From: JBBIKU01 sp037445245
GTDB taxonomy: Bacteria > Chloroflexota > Anaerolineae > Anaerolineales > Anaerolineaceae
Direction: 5' to 3'
NCBI GenBank assembly: GCA_037445245.1
Contig: JBBIKU010000016.1
Span: 1-22,692 of the forward strand
Length of the DNA stretch: 22,692 nucleotides
The translations under genes were made by a program, and so were the position numbers. How positions within the stretch are numbered: the first letter of the stretch is position 1; each line of letters opens with the position of its first letter. Of the stretch, positions 5,308 to 11,797 are shown in pieces. The notes beneath the pieces are model-generated. The model saw only the letters and a list, made by a program, of their open reading frames with translations, ran no database searches and was not told where the DNA came from.

Positions 5308-6864
5308 TTAGAGCACCGCTCGTCTCGGCAGCAGATTTTTGAGCCGGTCGCGCAATTGTTTGCCGCGCCCGATGAAACGCCCCTCTTCATCCTCCACCAG
5401 CACGATCGCCCCGCCACCAGACGTTGCGACGCCGCTGAGGCGCACATCCTCTCCCCTCAACCACGGTGACAGATGTTCGGCGCCAATCCGAACACGCCCG
5501 GCGCGGAAGAAGGCGTGAAAACGCGACACCCACTCGTGCGAAGGAACGAATCCACCCGCACTGAAATTCCCCAGCGACAGACCGAGCGCCTGCACCGGAA
5601 CAGCAGAAAAACGGCTCAGGTAAATTTGGGGGACGGCAATGACCGTATCACCTCGTCGCCGCAACGCCAGTTGCAACCTTTCGAGGTGGGGATGGATCTC
5701 AAAGCCAAAATTCTGGAGCAATTCCCCGCTCAGGCGGGCGGTCTCGGCTGGCAGCAACGGTTGAAAATCGCAACCTGCCGTCGGGCGAGTGGGGGTGGTG
5801 GTGCGGTCCGATAGCAATGCAGCCTGCTCGTGCCCACGAAGTGGGTACTCGTGCCCACGAAGTGGGTACTCGTGCCCACGAAGTGGGTGCTTGAGCAGCA
5901 GGGCAGCAAAAAAACCGGCGCAGCCGAAGTGGTGAGGCCACAGGCGGACTGCCCGCTGTACGGCAGGGTGGTAGTGCCGCTCGCCGTGGCGGGTGAGGGC
6001 GGCTGCCGGGGCAGACAGGCGGGATGCCAGGTCGACGATCTCGACCGCGTGCGGGTAACGCTGCAACAGGGCATCCAACACGGCTTCATTCTCCTCCGGC
6101 GCCAGGGTGCAGGTGGCATAGACGATCTCCCCGCCGACTCTTGCCGCCCGCAAGGCGCTTTCCAGCAGGCGCAACTGACGCTGCGCCAGACGCTGGCGTT
6201 CGCCCTCGCTGATGGCTCGCATCGGATGCGTCTCACTGGTGCGCAATCCTTCCATGCTGCAGGGCGCGTCGAGTAAGACGCGATCAAAGGTTTCGGGCAT
6301 CCACTCACCGAAGCGCTCGCCTGGGAAACAGGTAACGGCGACACCGGTCGCCCCCCACGTCTGCAGCACCAACCGCAGGGCGGTAATGCGCGCCGCGCTG
6401 GCGTCGTTGGCGATCACAAAGCCGCGGTCATCCATGCGGTCGATCAGGTGGGTGGTCTTTCCGCCGGGCGAAGCCGCCAAATCCAGCACCAGCGGGTAAG
6501 GTAGATCGGCAAAATTGAACAGTTGCGCCGGCAGCATCGAAGCCGCCTCCTGAATATAGTACTGCCCGAAACGATGTTCGATGGTCTGGCTGGGAGGCAC
6601 CCGGCAGTCGCGCAGCCACCAGCCGCTGGGGCAGAAAGGCACATTTTGGGTGTGCCAGCCGTAGCGCGCCGACCATTCCGCCAGAGCGACGGGTGGGTCG
6701 ACTTTGAGCGGGTTGATGCGGACGGCGGGGGATAACGGCTCGGAAACCGCTCGCAGCAAAAGCGGATACTCTTCCGCCGGCAGCATCGGGCTGTAGCGTT
6801 CCAGCGCTTGCGCTAGCAACGCCGCCCCCGAAAGCCGTTCGGATTGGCGGCGTTTACGCCCCAT
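5308..6864 (-). CDS. NOL1/NOP2/Sun-family RNA m5C methyltransferase, RsmF-like
   Basis: The 518-residue protein is an S-adenosylmethionine-dependent RNA cytosine-C5 methyltransferase. The SAM loop DLAASPGGKT is at 128-137, motif IV DAPCS with Cys202 at 199-203, and motif VI ATCTLAPEENE with the nucleophile Cys252. The C-terminal third (LPAETARLSGELLQNFGF, GFVPSHEW, then EGRFIGRGKQLRDRLKNLLP) matches the PUA-like RNA-binding end of RsmF/YebU, which methylates C1407 of 16S rRNA in E. coli; Chloroflexota specificity is untested. Three YPLRGHE repeats (about 326-346) interrupt the linker between the two domains. ATG 6864 is preferred over an upstream in-frame codon at 6909 because GGAGAGG lies about 8 bases upstream and the 11-base overlap with the previous gene suits coupling. 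It ends the minus-strand operon. Confidence 0.9.
   Translation of the reverse strand: MGRKRRQSERLSGAALLAQALERYSPMLPAEEYPLLLRAVSEPLSPAVRINPLKVDPPVALAEWSARYGWHTQNVPFCPSGWWLRDCRVPPSQTIEHRFGQYYIQEAASMLPAQLFNFADLPYPLVLDLAASPGGKTTHLIDRMDDRGFVIANDASAARITALRLVLQTWGATGVAVTCFPGERFGEWMPETFDRVLLDAPCSMEGLRTSETHPMRAISEGERQRLAQRQLRLLESALRAARVGGEIVYATCTLAPEENEAVLDALLQRYPHAVEIVDLASRLSAPAAALTRHGERHYHPAVQRAVRLWPHHFGCAGFFAALLLKHPLRGHEYPLRGHEYPLRGHEQAALLSDRTTTPTRPTAGCDFQPLLPAETARLSGELLQNFGFEIHPHLERLQLALRRRGDTVIAVPQIYLSRFSAVPVQALGLSLGNFSAGGFVPSHEWVSRFHAFFRAGRVRIGAEHLSPWLRGEDVRLSGVATSGGGAIVLVEDEEGRFIGRGKQLRDRLKNLLPRRAVL
5830..5890 (-). repeat. Palindromic 21-nt-period repeat, locus C (3 units, in RsmF-like gene)
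   Basis: Units at 5830-5848, 5851-5869 and 5872-5890 read GTGCCCACGAAGTGGGTAC on the + strand, the third with one change near its end. On the coding strand this is GTACCCACTTCGTGGGCAC, the same orientation as loci A and B relative to their genes. Central triplet GAA (+ strand) is shared by all three. Encoded peptide: YPLRGHE, three times. Confidence 0.95.
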
Positions 6865-7768
6865 CACCGGCGCCTCTCCGCTGGACGACGAAGACCAGCT
6901 CGGTGGCAAAGTGAATACGTTCCACCCTCCACGGGCGGGTCGCCGTCAAGCGCTCAAAACGTTCCCCATAGTTGATGGACATCCCCTTGTGCCCACTCCG
7001 TGGGTACTTGTGCCCACTCTGTGGGTACTTGTGCCCTCTCCGTGGGTACTTGTGCCCACTCCGTGGGTACGGCGCGCCCCCGCCCAGGCTGTGCACCGGG
7101 AAGGACACCACCAGCACCTCGGCAGGGATCGTTTCCAGCAGGCGTTCCGGCAGATGCTTGTCGAGTTGCTCCAGGCAGGGCAGCGACTTGAGCAGCAGGG
7201 CAACCTGCACCGGCGGGAGCTGCAACGGGCGCGTCAAATCGCACACCCCGGCAGCGCCACGCCTGCCGATGTGCTGCAGGAAGTTGTTAAGGAAATCCAC
7301 CAGGTCGGTGTACACATCGCAAGCGTAGTAGACGGTATCCGGGGCGAGTGGCATCCAGGGCAGCGCCAGGGGGTTCAAGCCGCACGCCAGGTCGAGCACC
7401 GAACGCAACGGCGCCATAGGCGCCAAAATGCGCTCGAAGAAGGATTCCAGGATCGGCAGGCGTTCGCGGGTCGAGGCGTGGCGCGCCATCGCTCGCAAGC
7501 AGAACGCCCGCAGAGCGGGGTCCTCGGCGGTGTGTCCGCAGCGTGCCAGTTCGTTCAGCAGATTGGCGCTGTCGAGACCGGCGGGAAGGTAGGCTCCGGC
7601 AACCTGGTGCAAGCGGCTGCGGGTGGCTTTAACGGCTTCTTTGAAGCTGCGACGGCGCTCCAGCTCCTGCTCACCGATCCAGCGCACCAACCCGCTGTCG
7701 AGGGTGCGGTAGCGGGGCGCTTTTTGTACCGCCGCCACCAGTTCATCCAGGTTGGTGGGCAGGCTCAT
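6854..7768 (-). CDS. 16S rRNA (guanine-1405 N7)-methyltransferase homologue (FmrO/Rmt/ArmA family)
   Basis: The 304-residue protein has the hallmarks of the aminoglycoside-resistance 16S methyltransferases: HASTRERLP at 97-105, SAM site LDLACGLNPLALPWM around 125-139, LLLKSLPCLEQ at 191-201 and VVSFPVHSLGG at 220-230, then KGMSINYGERF and a closing ELVFVVQR. These enzymes methylate N7 of G1405 in helix 44 and block 4,6-disubstituted deoxystreptamines. In relatives SLGG is followed almost at once by KGM; here four heptapeptides (residues 233-261) from the palindromic repeat are inserted between them without breaking the frame. The ATG (7766-7768) overlaps the TGA of the transglycosylase gene by 4 bases, and the 3' end overlaps the RsmF-like gene by 11. 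A housekeeping or resistance role is possible; no resistance island is visible. Confidence 0.88.
   Translation of the reverse strand: MSLPTNLDELVAAVQKAPRYRTLDSGLVRWIGEQELERRRSFKEAVKATRSRLHQVAGAYLPAGLDSANLLNELARCGHTAEDPALRAFCLRAMARHASTRERLPILESFFERILAPMAPLRSVLDLACGLNPLALPWMPLAPDTVYYACDVYTDLVDFLNNFLQHIGRRGAAGVCDLTRPLQLPPVQVALLLKSLPCLEQLDKHLPERLLETIPAEVLVVSFPVHSLGGGAPYPRSGHKYPRRGHKYPQSGHKYPRSGHKGMSINYGERFERLTATRPWRVERIHFATELVFVVQRRGAGDGA
6989..7070 (-). repeat. Palindromic 21-nt-period repeat, locus D (4 units, in G1405-type methyltransferase gene)
   Basis: Units at 6989-7007, 7010-7028, 7031-7049 and 7052-7070 read GTGCCCACTCCGTGGGTAC on the + strand, with single changes in units 2 and 3. The coding-strand orientation matches the other loci. 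Central triplet TCC (one TCT). Encoded: YPRSGHK, YPRRGHK, YPQSGHK, YPRSGHK. Confidence 0.95.
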
Positions 7769-8841
7769 GGCTGACGAATCCGGATTCGTTCGGTGAGCTG
7801 CACCATAAAGCGCAGGTTGTGCAGGGTTGCCAGGCGCAAAAAAAGGCTATCGTTGAGCTTGAAGAGATGATGCAGGTAACCGCGCGAGTAGCGCCGGCAG
7901 CACAAACAGTCACAGTAAGGCGAAAGGGGGGCATCGGCGCGTACGTGAATCTCGTCATTGATGTAGAGGTGGGCGAACCAGTCGCCGCTGAGACCGGCGC
8001 CGGCGTTTTCAGCCGGCTGGGTTAAGATGTACAGCCTGCCGTGACGGGCGTCACGGGTGGGCATGGCGCTGTCAAACAGATCGTAACCCAGGTGGTAGCC
8101 CGCCAACACGTTGCGCGGGTGACCAACCCCCAGGGCGTGAAGCGGAAAGCGCTCCGGCAGCAACTGGCGCACGTACGCCAGCACATCCACCAGCAGGTTG
8201 CCGTCGCCGTCCAGCGGCCATCCGCCATAACCGAAGCCGTCGAAACCAATCTCCAGTAGCGCCTCCGCGCAGCGGCGGCGCAGCAGCGGCGATTTGCCGC
8301 CTTGCACAACGGCGAAGAGGCGCGGGCGTCGATCTTCGGGCAGGTTTTTTTCCTCAGCCAGGCGCAGAAACTCGGCTTTGCCGCGCCGCGCCCATTCAAT
8401 GGTGCGCGCCACCGCCATTTCCTGCTCGGATTCGGATTCGTCTACGTGGGTGCAGTCGTCCAAGCAGATGATCACATCGCTGCCGAAACTCATTTGAAGC
8501 TGAATGCTTTTTTCCGGCGAGAGTTGCAGTTTACGGTTGGAGCCCTGCGGGCGGAAAAGCAGTCCGCGATTGCTGATGCTGCCGCTACCGGGTTGCTGAC
8601 GGATGAGTGAGTAAGCCTGAAAGCCACCCGAATCGGTGAAGATCGGCTTGAACCAACTGCTCATCTTGTGCAGACCTCCCAGCGCCTGCACGATGGTGGC
8701 GCCGGGACGTTGCATCAGGTGAAAGGTGTTCATCATCAGTGCCTTCACACCACAGTTCGCCAAGTCGTCGGCGTCAACCCCGCGCACCACCCCGAAAGTG
8801 GCGTCAGGCAGATAAATGGGAAAGGCGATCTCGCCATGCAC
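7765..8841 (-). CDS. tRNA-guanine transglycosylase homologue (TGT family)
   Basis: TGT enzymes swap guanine 34 of certain tRNAs for a 7-deazaguanine on the route to queuosine. This 358-residue protein keeps FTDSGGFQAYSL with Asp70, VVQGGK at 179-183, GVGHPRNVL, FDSAMPTRDARHG with the nucleophile Asp257, and the zinc set Cys310-x-Cys312-x-x-Cys315 plus His341, so it should be active. The usual GGLAVGE substrate loop is replaced by YGGWPLDGDGN (205-215), which may signal a different base or target. The start is uncertain: GTG 8841 is the only standard codon, but homologous-looking sequence (RPERLNLVHG) extends upstream to about 8908 with only CTG codons. It is first of three overlapping RNA-modification genes and sits 62 bases after the reductase. 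Confidence 0.85.
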   Translation of the reverse strand: MHGEIAFPIYLPDATFGVVRGVDADDLANCGVKALMMNTFHLMQRPGATIVQALGGLHKMSSWFKPIFTDSGGFQAYSLIRQQPGSGSISNRGLLFRPQGSNRKLQLSPEKSIQLQMSFGSDVIICLDDCTHVDESESEQEMAVARTIEWARRGKAEFLRLAEEKNLPEDRRPRLFAVVQGGKSPLLRRRCAEALLEIGFDGFGYGGWPLDGDGNLLVDVLAYVRQLLPERFPLHALGVGHPRNVLAGYHLGYDLFDSAMPTRDARHGRLYILTQPAENAGAGLSGDWFAHLYINDEIHVRADAPLSPYCDCLCCRRYSRGYLHHLFKLNDSLFLRLATLHNLRFMVQLTERIRIRQP

Positions 8842-8903
8842 CAGATTTAACCGCTCTGGGCGGGAGGCATCGCTTTCAGACCGGTTTGGTGCCTGCGTTG
8901 CGC

Positions 8904-9881
8904 TCAGGGGACCTCAATGTGGGGTTTGTTACCCAGCACTTGCTCGATACGTTCCATTACGTCCGGGGTGAGCAGGGGCAGTACATCCAGCGCTTTCATG
9001 TTTTCGGTCACCTGTTCAGGTTTGCTGGCGCCGGTGATGACGGTACTGACGTTGGGATTCATCAGGCACCACGCCAGCGCCAGTTGCGCCAGGGTGCAAC
9101 CCAGCTCGTCGGCGATGGGTTTGAGTTTGCGGGCGCGCTCGATCTTCTCCGGCGTCAGCATACTGTCGCGCAGCCACTCGTATCCTTTGAGGGCGGCGCG
9201 GCTGCCCGCTGGGATGCCGTCATTATATTTGCCGGTGAGCACGCCAGACGCCAGGGGGCTCCAGACGGTGCTGCCGTAACCCTGATCGCGGAACAACGGC
9301 AGGTATTCTTGCTCCATGCGCTGACGCGTCAGCATGTTGTACTCGGGCTGCTCCATCCGGGGAGGTGTCAAACCATACTGGCGGGCAATACCATCGGCGC
9401 GCATCACGTCGGCGGCGCTCCATGCCGAGGTGCCCCAGTAGAACACCTTGCCCTGGCAGACGAGCACGTCCATCGCCCGCACCGTCTCTTCGATGGGCGT
9501 GTTGACATCGGGACGGTGACAGAAAAGCAGATCAACGTAGTCCAGTTGCAGGCGGCGCAGCGAATTGTTCATGCCCTCAATGATGTGCTTATGTGACAAC
9601 CCCTTGTCGTTGGGACCTTTGCCGCCCCAGAACAGTTTGGTCGAAATGACCAGGCTCTCGCGCCGCCAGCCCAGTCGTTTGAGAATATTGCCCATCACGA
9701 TCTCGGCATTGCCGTGGGCGTAGGCTTCGGCATTATCGAAAAAGTTGACCCCGGCTTCATAGGCGGCGATCATGCACTTTTCGGCAACCTCTTCGCCGAC
9801 CTGCCCGCCGTAGGTTACCCACGCCCCCAGCGACAGCTCACTTAATTTCAATCCCGTTCTTCCCATGTGGCGATAATTCAT
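8904..9881 (-). CDS. Aldo/keto reductase (Kv-beta/YghZ-like)
   Basis: The 325-residue protein is an NADPH-dependent aldo/keto reductase. It starts with MNYRHMGRTGLKLSELSLG and has the catalytic tetrad Asp49 and Tyr54 (FFDNAEAY), Lys82 (STKLFWGG) and His122 (CHRPD). WSPLASGVLTGKY and TVITGASKPEQVTEN form the cofactor side and are typical of the voltage-gated potassium channel beta-subunit group. Such enzymes reduce reactive aldehydes and ketones; the substrate here is unknown. ATG 9881 is backed by AGGAG about 8 bases upstream. It is divergent from the PadR gene, 117 bases away, so the large palindrome in the shared spacer could affect both. No clear promoter of its own was found. It could head the RNA-modification operon downstream. 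Confidence 0.92.
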   Translation of the reverse strand: MNYRHMGRTGLKLSELSLGAWVTYGGQVGEEVAEKCMIAAYEAGVNFFDNAEAYAHGNAEIVMGNILKRLGWRRESLVISTKLFWGGKGPNDKGLSHKHIIEGMNNSLRRLQLDYVDLLFCHRPDVNTPIEETVRAMDVLVCQGKVFYWGTSAWSAADVMRADGIARQYGLTPPRMEQPEYNMLTRQRMEQEYLPLFRDQGYGSTVWSPLASGVLTGKYNDGIPAGSRAALKGYEWLRDSMLTPEKIERARKLKPIADELGCTLAQLALAWCLMNPNVSTVITGASKPEQVTENMKALDVLPLLTPDVMERIEQVLGNKPHIEVP

Positions 9882-9964
9882 CGCGAACTCCTGATGTGGG
9901 TGTAAAGATATTCAAGTTTTCTCGCTTTATTAAACCACAAAGTGCGCCGGGGGGTTGCCCCTTC

Positions 9965-9992
9965 TTGACAAACCACCGCTTTAGGATATACT
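9965..9992 (+). promoter_or_regulatory. Sigma-70-type promoter of the padR-importer operon
   Basis: A perfect TTGACA (9965-9970) and TATACT (9987-9992, 5 of 6) are 16 bases apart. Transcription should start at about 9999, inside the operator palindrome and at the GTG candidate start codon of the PadR gene. Confidence 0.75.
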
Positions 9993-10010
9993 CACTGAGT
10001 GAGTATATCC
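9984..10010. promoter_or_regulatory. 27-bp perfect palindrome, probable PadR operator
   Basis: GGATATACTCACT and its exact reverse complement flank a single central G (9997). The left arm covers the -10 box and the centre coincides with the predicted transcription start, so binding would block RNA polymerase. A symmetric site at a PadR gene's own promoter indicates autoregulation. Confidence 0.85.
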
Positions 10011-10592
10011 GCCATGTCTGGAAACCCCACTTACGCCAGCGTGCTTTCACCCGAATATGCCCTGCTCGGCTTGCTGGCAGAACGTCCGGCTCACGGTTAC
10101 CAGCTTCACCAGCGCCTGACGGCAGAACTGGGACAGGTGTGGCGCGTCAGCCTCAGCCAGGCTTACAACATCCTCAACCGGCTGGAAGCACAGGGATTGA
10201 TCGCCGGCAGGGAAGAGAAGCCCACCAGCCAGCCAGCGCGCCGCTTATTCCGTTTGACGCCGGCGGGAAAGCGGCGCTTCGAGCGCTGGCTGCGGGCGCC
10301 TACCGGCTGTAGCGCCCGCGCGGTACGGGTTGAGTTTCTGGCGCGGCTGTACTTTACTCACATGCTTTACCCGCAATTGGTGCCGCGCCTGGTCGATCAA
10401 CAAATCGCAGTCGTTCAGGGGGGACTGGTGCGCCTGGAGCGCTTGCTACCGACGGTCGATCCCGAGCAGGTGATCAACCGCCTGGGGGTAGAGCTGCGCA
10501 TCAACCAGTTGCGCTCGCTGCTGGACTGGTTGCGCCAGTGTCGCAGCCGCTTTCTGAATCTGGCGACAATTTCCAGCCGGAATATACCCTAA
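9999..10592 (+). CDS. PadR family transcriptional regulator
   Basis: The product (197 residues from GTG 9999, 192 from ATG 10014) has the PadR winged-helix domain near its N-terminus: EYALLGLLAERPAHGYQLHQ, then SLSQAYNILNRLEAQGLI and the wing RLFRLTPAGKRRFERWL. A helical C-terminal domain of about 90 residues should dimerise. PadR proteins are mostly ligand-responsive repressors of neighbouring genes. Neither start has a ribosome site. GTG 9999 coincides with the predicted transcript start (leaderless), while ATG 10014 would have a leader of about 14 nt. It is followed 18 bases later by a binding-protein gene, so it likely controls the importer operon, and perhaps the divergent reductase. The inducer is unknown. 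Confidence 0.88.
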   Translation: MSISAMSGNPTYASVLSPEYALLGLLAERPAHGYQLHQRLTAELGQVWRVSLSQAYNILNRLEAQGLIAGREEKPTSQPARRLFRLTPAGKRRFERWLRAPTGCSARAVRVEFLARLYFTHMLYPQLVPRLVDQQIAVVQGGLVRLERLLPTVDPEQVINRLGVELRINQLRSLLDWLRQCRSRFLNLATISSRNIP

Positions 10593-10610
10593 ATCTCACT
10601 GGAGGAACCC

Positions 10611-11786
10611 TTGTTCAAGACCCTTTATCATTATCTACTCATCGCCTTGGTGGTGACTTTGGTCGTCAGCGCCTGCACCGCGCCGGTTGCTGCCCCACAA
10701 GCCCCGCCGGCGACAGAAACGGCGGAGGTAGAATCGCCGCCCGCCGAACCCAAAGCCGAAGAAGAGTCACCTGCTGCCCCGGGTTTCACCTTGGTCGACG
10801 CCAAGGGGCGCAGCGTCACTTTTGAGCAGCCACCGCAACGGATCGTGATCGCCGGCAGGGCAACCGCGTTGGTAGCAGGGGCGGTTTATGCTTTCCCCCA
10901 AGCGAGCGAGCGTGTGGCTGCCCTCAGCAGCACCAACCAGGGAACCGGCGATTTTATTCCAGTAATTGACCCCACCTTTGACCAGAAAACCGGCTTCGCC
11001 ACCGATGTCGGTCCTGAACAGGTGGCGGCAGTTCAGCCAGACGCGGTTTTGATGAAGTCGTTCATGTCGGAACGGCTGGGCGAACCACTGGAGATCCTCG
11101 GCATTCCGGTTGTCTACGTCGATCTGGAAACGCCGGAGCAGTACGAGCGCGACCTACTCACGATCGGAGCCCTGTTCCAGGACGAGCAACGCGCCGCCGA
11201 ACTGGTTGACTTCTTTCGAAGCACCCGGCAGGAGATCGCCGACGTCACGGCAGAACTCAGCGACCAAGAGAAGCCTTCGGTGCTGATTCTCTACTACACC
11301 GACCGCGACGGTGAAATCGCCTTCAACGTCCCGCCCTTATCGTGGATGCAGACACGGCTGGTCGAGATGGCGGGCGGTGAACCAGCCTGGCGCCAAGCTG
11401 AGCTGGGCGAGGGGTGGACCAAGGTCAGCCTGGAACAGATCGCTGTATGGGACGCCGATCAAATCTACGTCGTCGCTTATAGCGCCAATATCGATGAGGT
11501 GGTGGCTGCCCTCAAAGCCGACCCGCAATGGCAGGCAATGCGCGCCGTTCAAAACGGCACGCTGTACGCTTTCCCGGCGGATTACTATAGCTGGGATCAG
11601 CCCGACACGCGCTGGCTGCTGGGGCTGACTTGGCTGGCGACGCGGGTTCAACCGCAACTGTTCGCCGAAGTGGACATGCAAGCCCGCACCCGAGAGTTTT
11701 ACCGCCTGCTGTACGGCATAGACGATACGGAATTCGACCAGAAGGTGCTGCTGGTTCTCAAAGGCGACTTGGACTTCAAAAACTGA
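10611..11786 (+). CDS. FecB/BtuF-type ABC transporter substrate-binding lipoprotein
   Basis: The 391-residue protein has a lipoprotein signal (lipobox VSAC, Cys22), an Ala/Pro/Glu-rich linker to about residue 57, then a helical-backbone binding domain starting at FTLVDAKGRSVTFEQPPQRIVI. Blocks such as AAVQPDAVL, GIPVVYVDLETPEQYERDL, and the C-terminal YAFPADYYSWDQPDTRWLLGL fit class III binding proteins for siderophores, heme or cobalamin. TTG 10611 follows GGAGG at the right spacing. It heads the importer after PadR and is followed by its permease and ATPase. I cannot choose the ligand from sequence; iron chelates are the commonest for this group. The lipid anchor suits a cell without a standard periplasm or a surface-tethered receptor. 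Confidence 0.88.
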   Translation: MFKTLYHYLLIALVVTLVVSACTAPVAAPQAPPATETAEVESPPAEPKAEEESPAAPGFTLVDAKGRSVTFEQPPQRIVIAGRATALVAGAVYAFPQASERVAALSSTNQGTGDFIPVIDPTFDQKTGFATDVGPEQVAAVQPDAVLMKSFMSERLGEPLEILGIPVVYVDLETPEQYERDLLTIGALFQDEQRAAELVDFFRSTRQEIADVTAELSDQEKPSVLILYYTDRDGEIAFNVPPLSWMQTRLVEMAGGEPAWRQAELGEGWTKVSLEQIAVWDADQIYVVAYSANIDEVVAALKADPQWQAMRAVQNGTLYAFPADYYSWDQPDTRWLLGLTWLATRVQPQLFAEVDMQARTREFYRLLYGIDDTEFDQKVLLVLKGDLDFKN

Positions 11787-11797
11787 GTGAGGCGGCA

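Noticed and set aside
5830..7070. Repeats near a Cas4-like gene as a CRISPR array
   Set aside because: Units are 19 nt with 2-nt linkers, no unique spacers, lie in coding frames, and no cas1/cas2 is present.
6911..7774. Plus-strand 287-codon open frame antisense to the G1405-type methyltransferase
   Set aside because: It contains the reverse complement of the repeats (PTPWVLV pattern) and no family features; the opposite strand encodes a well-supported enzyme.
9882..9983. Promoter for the aldo/keto reductase on the minus strand
   Set aside because: TTTAAT-like and TATCTT-like hexamers occur but none has an acceptable -35 at proper spacing.
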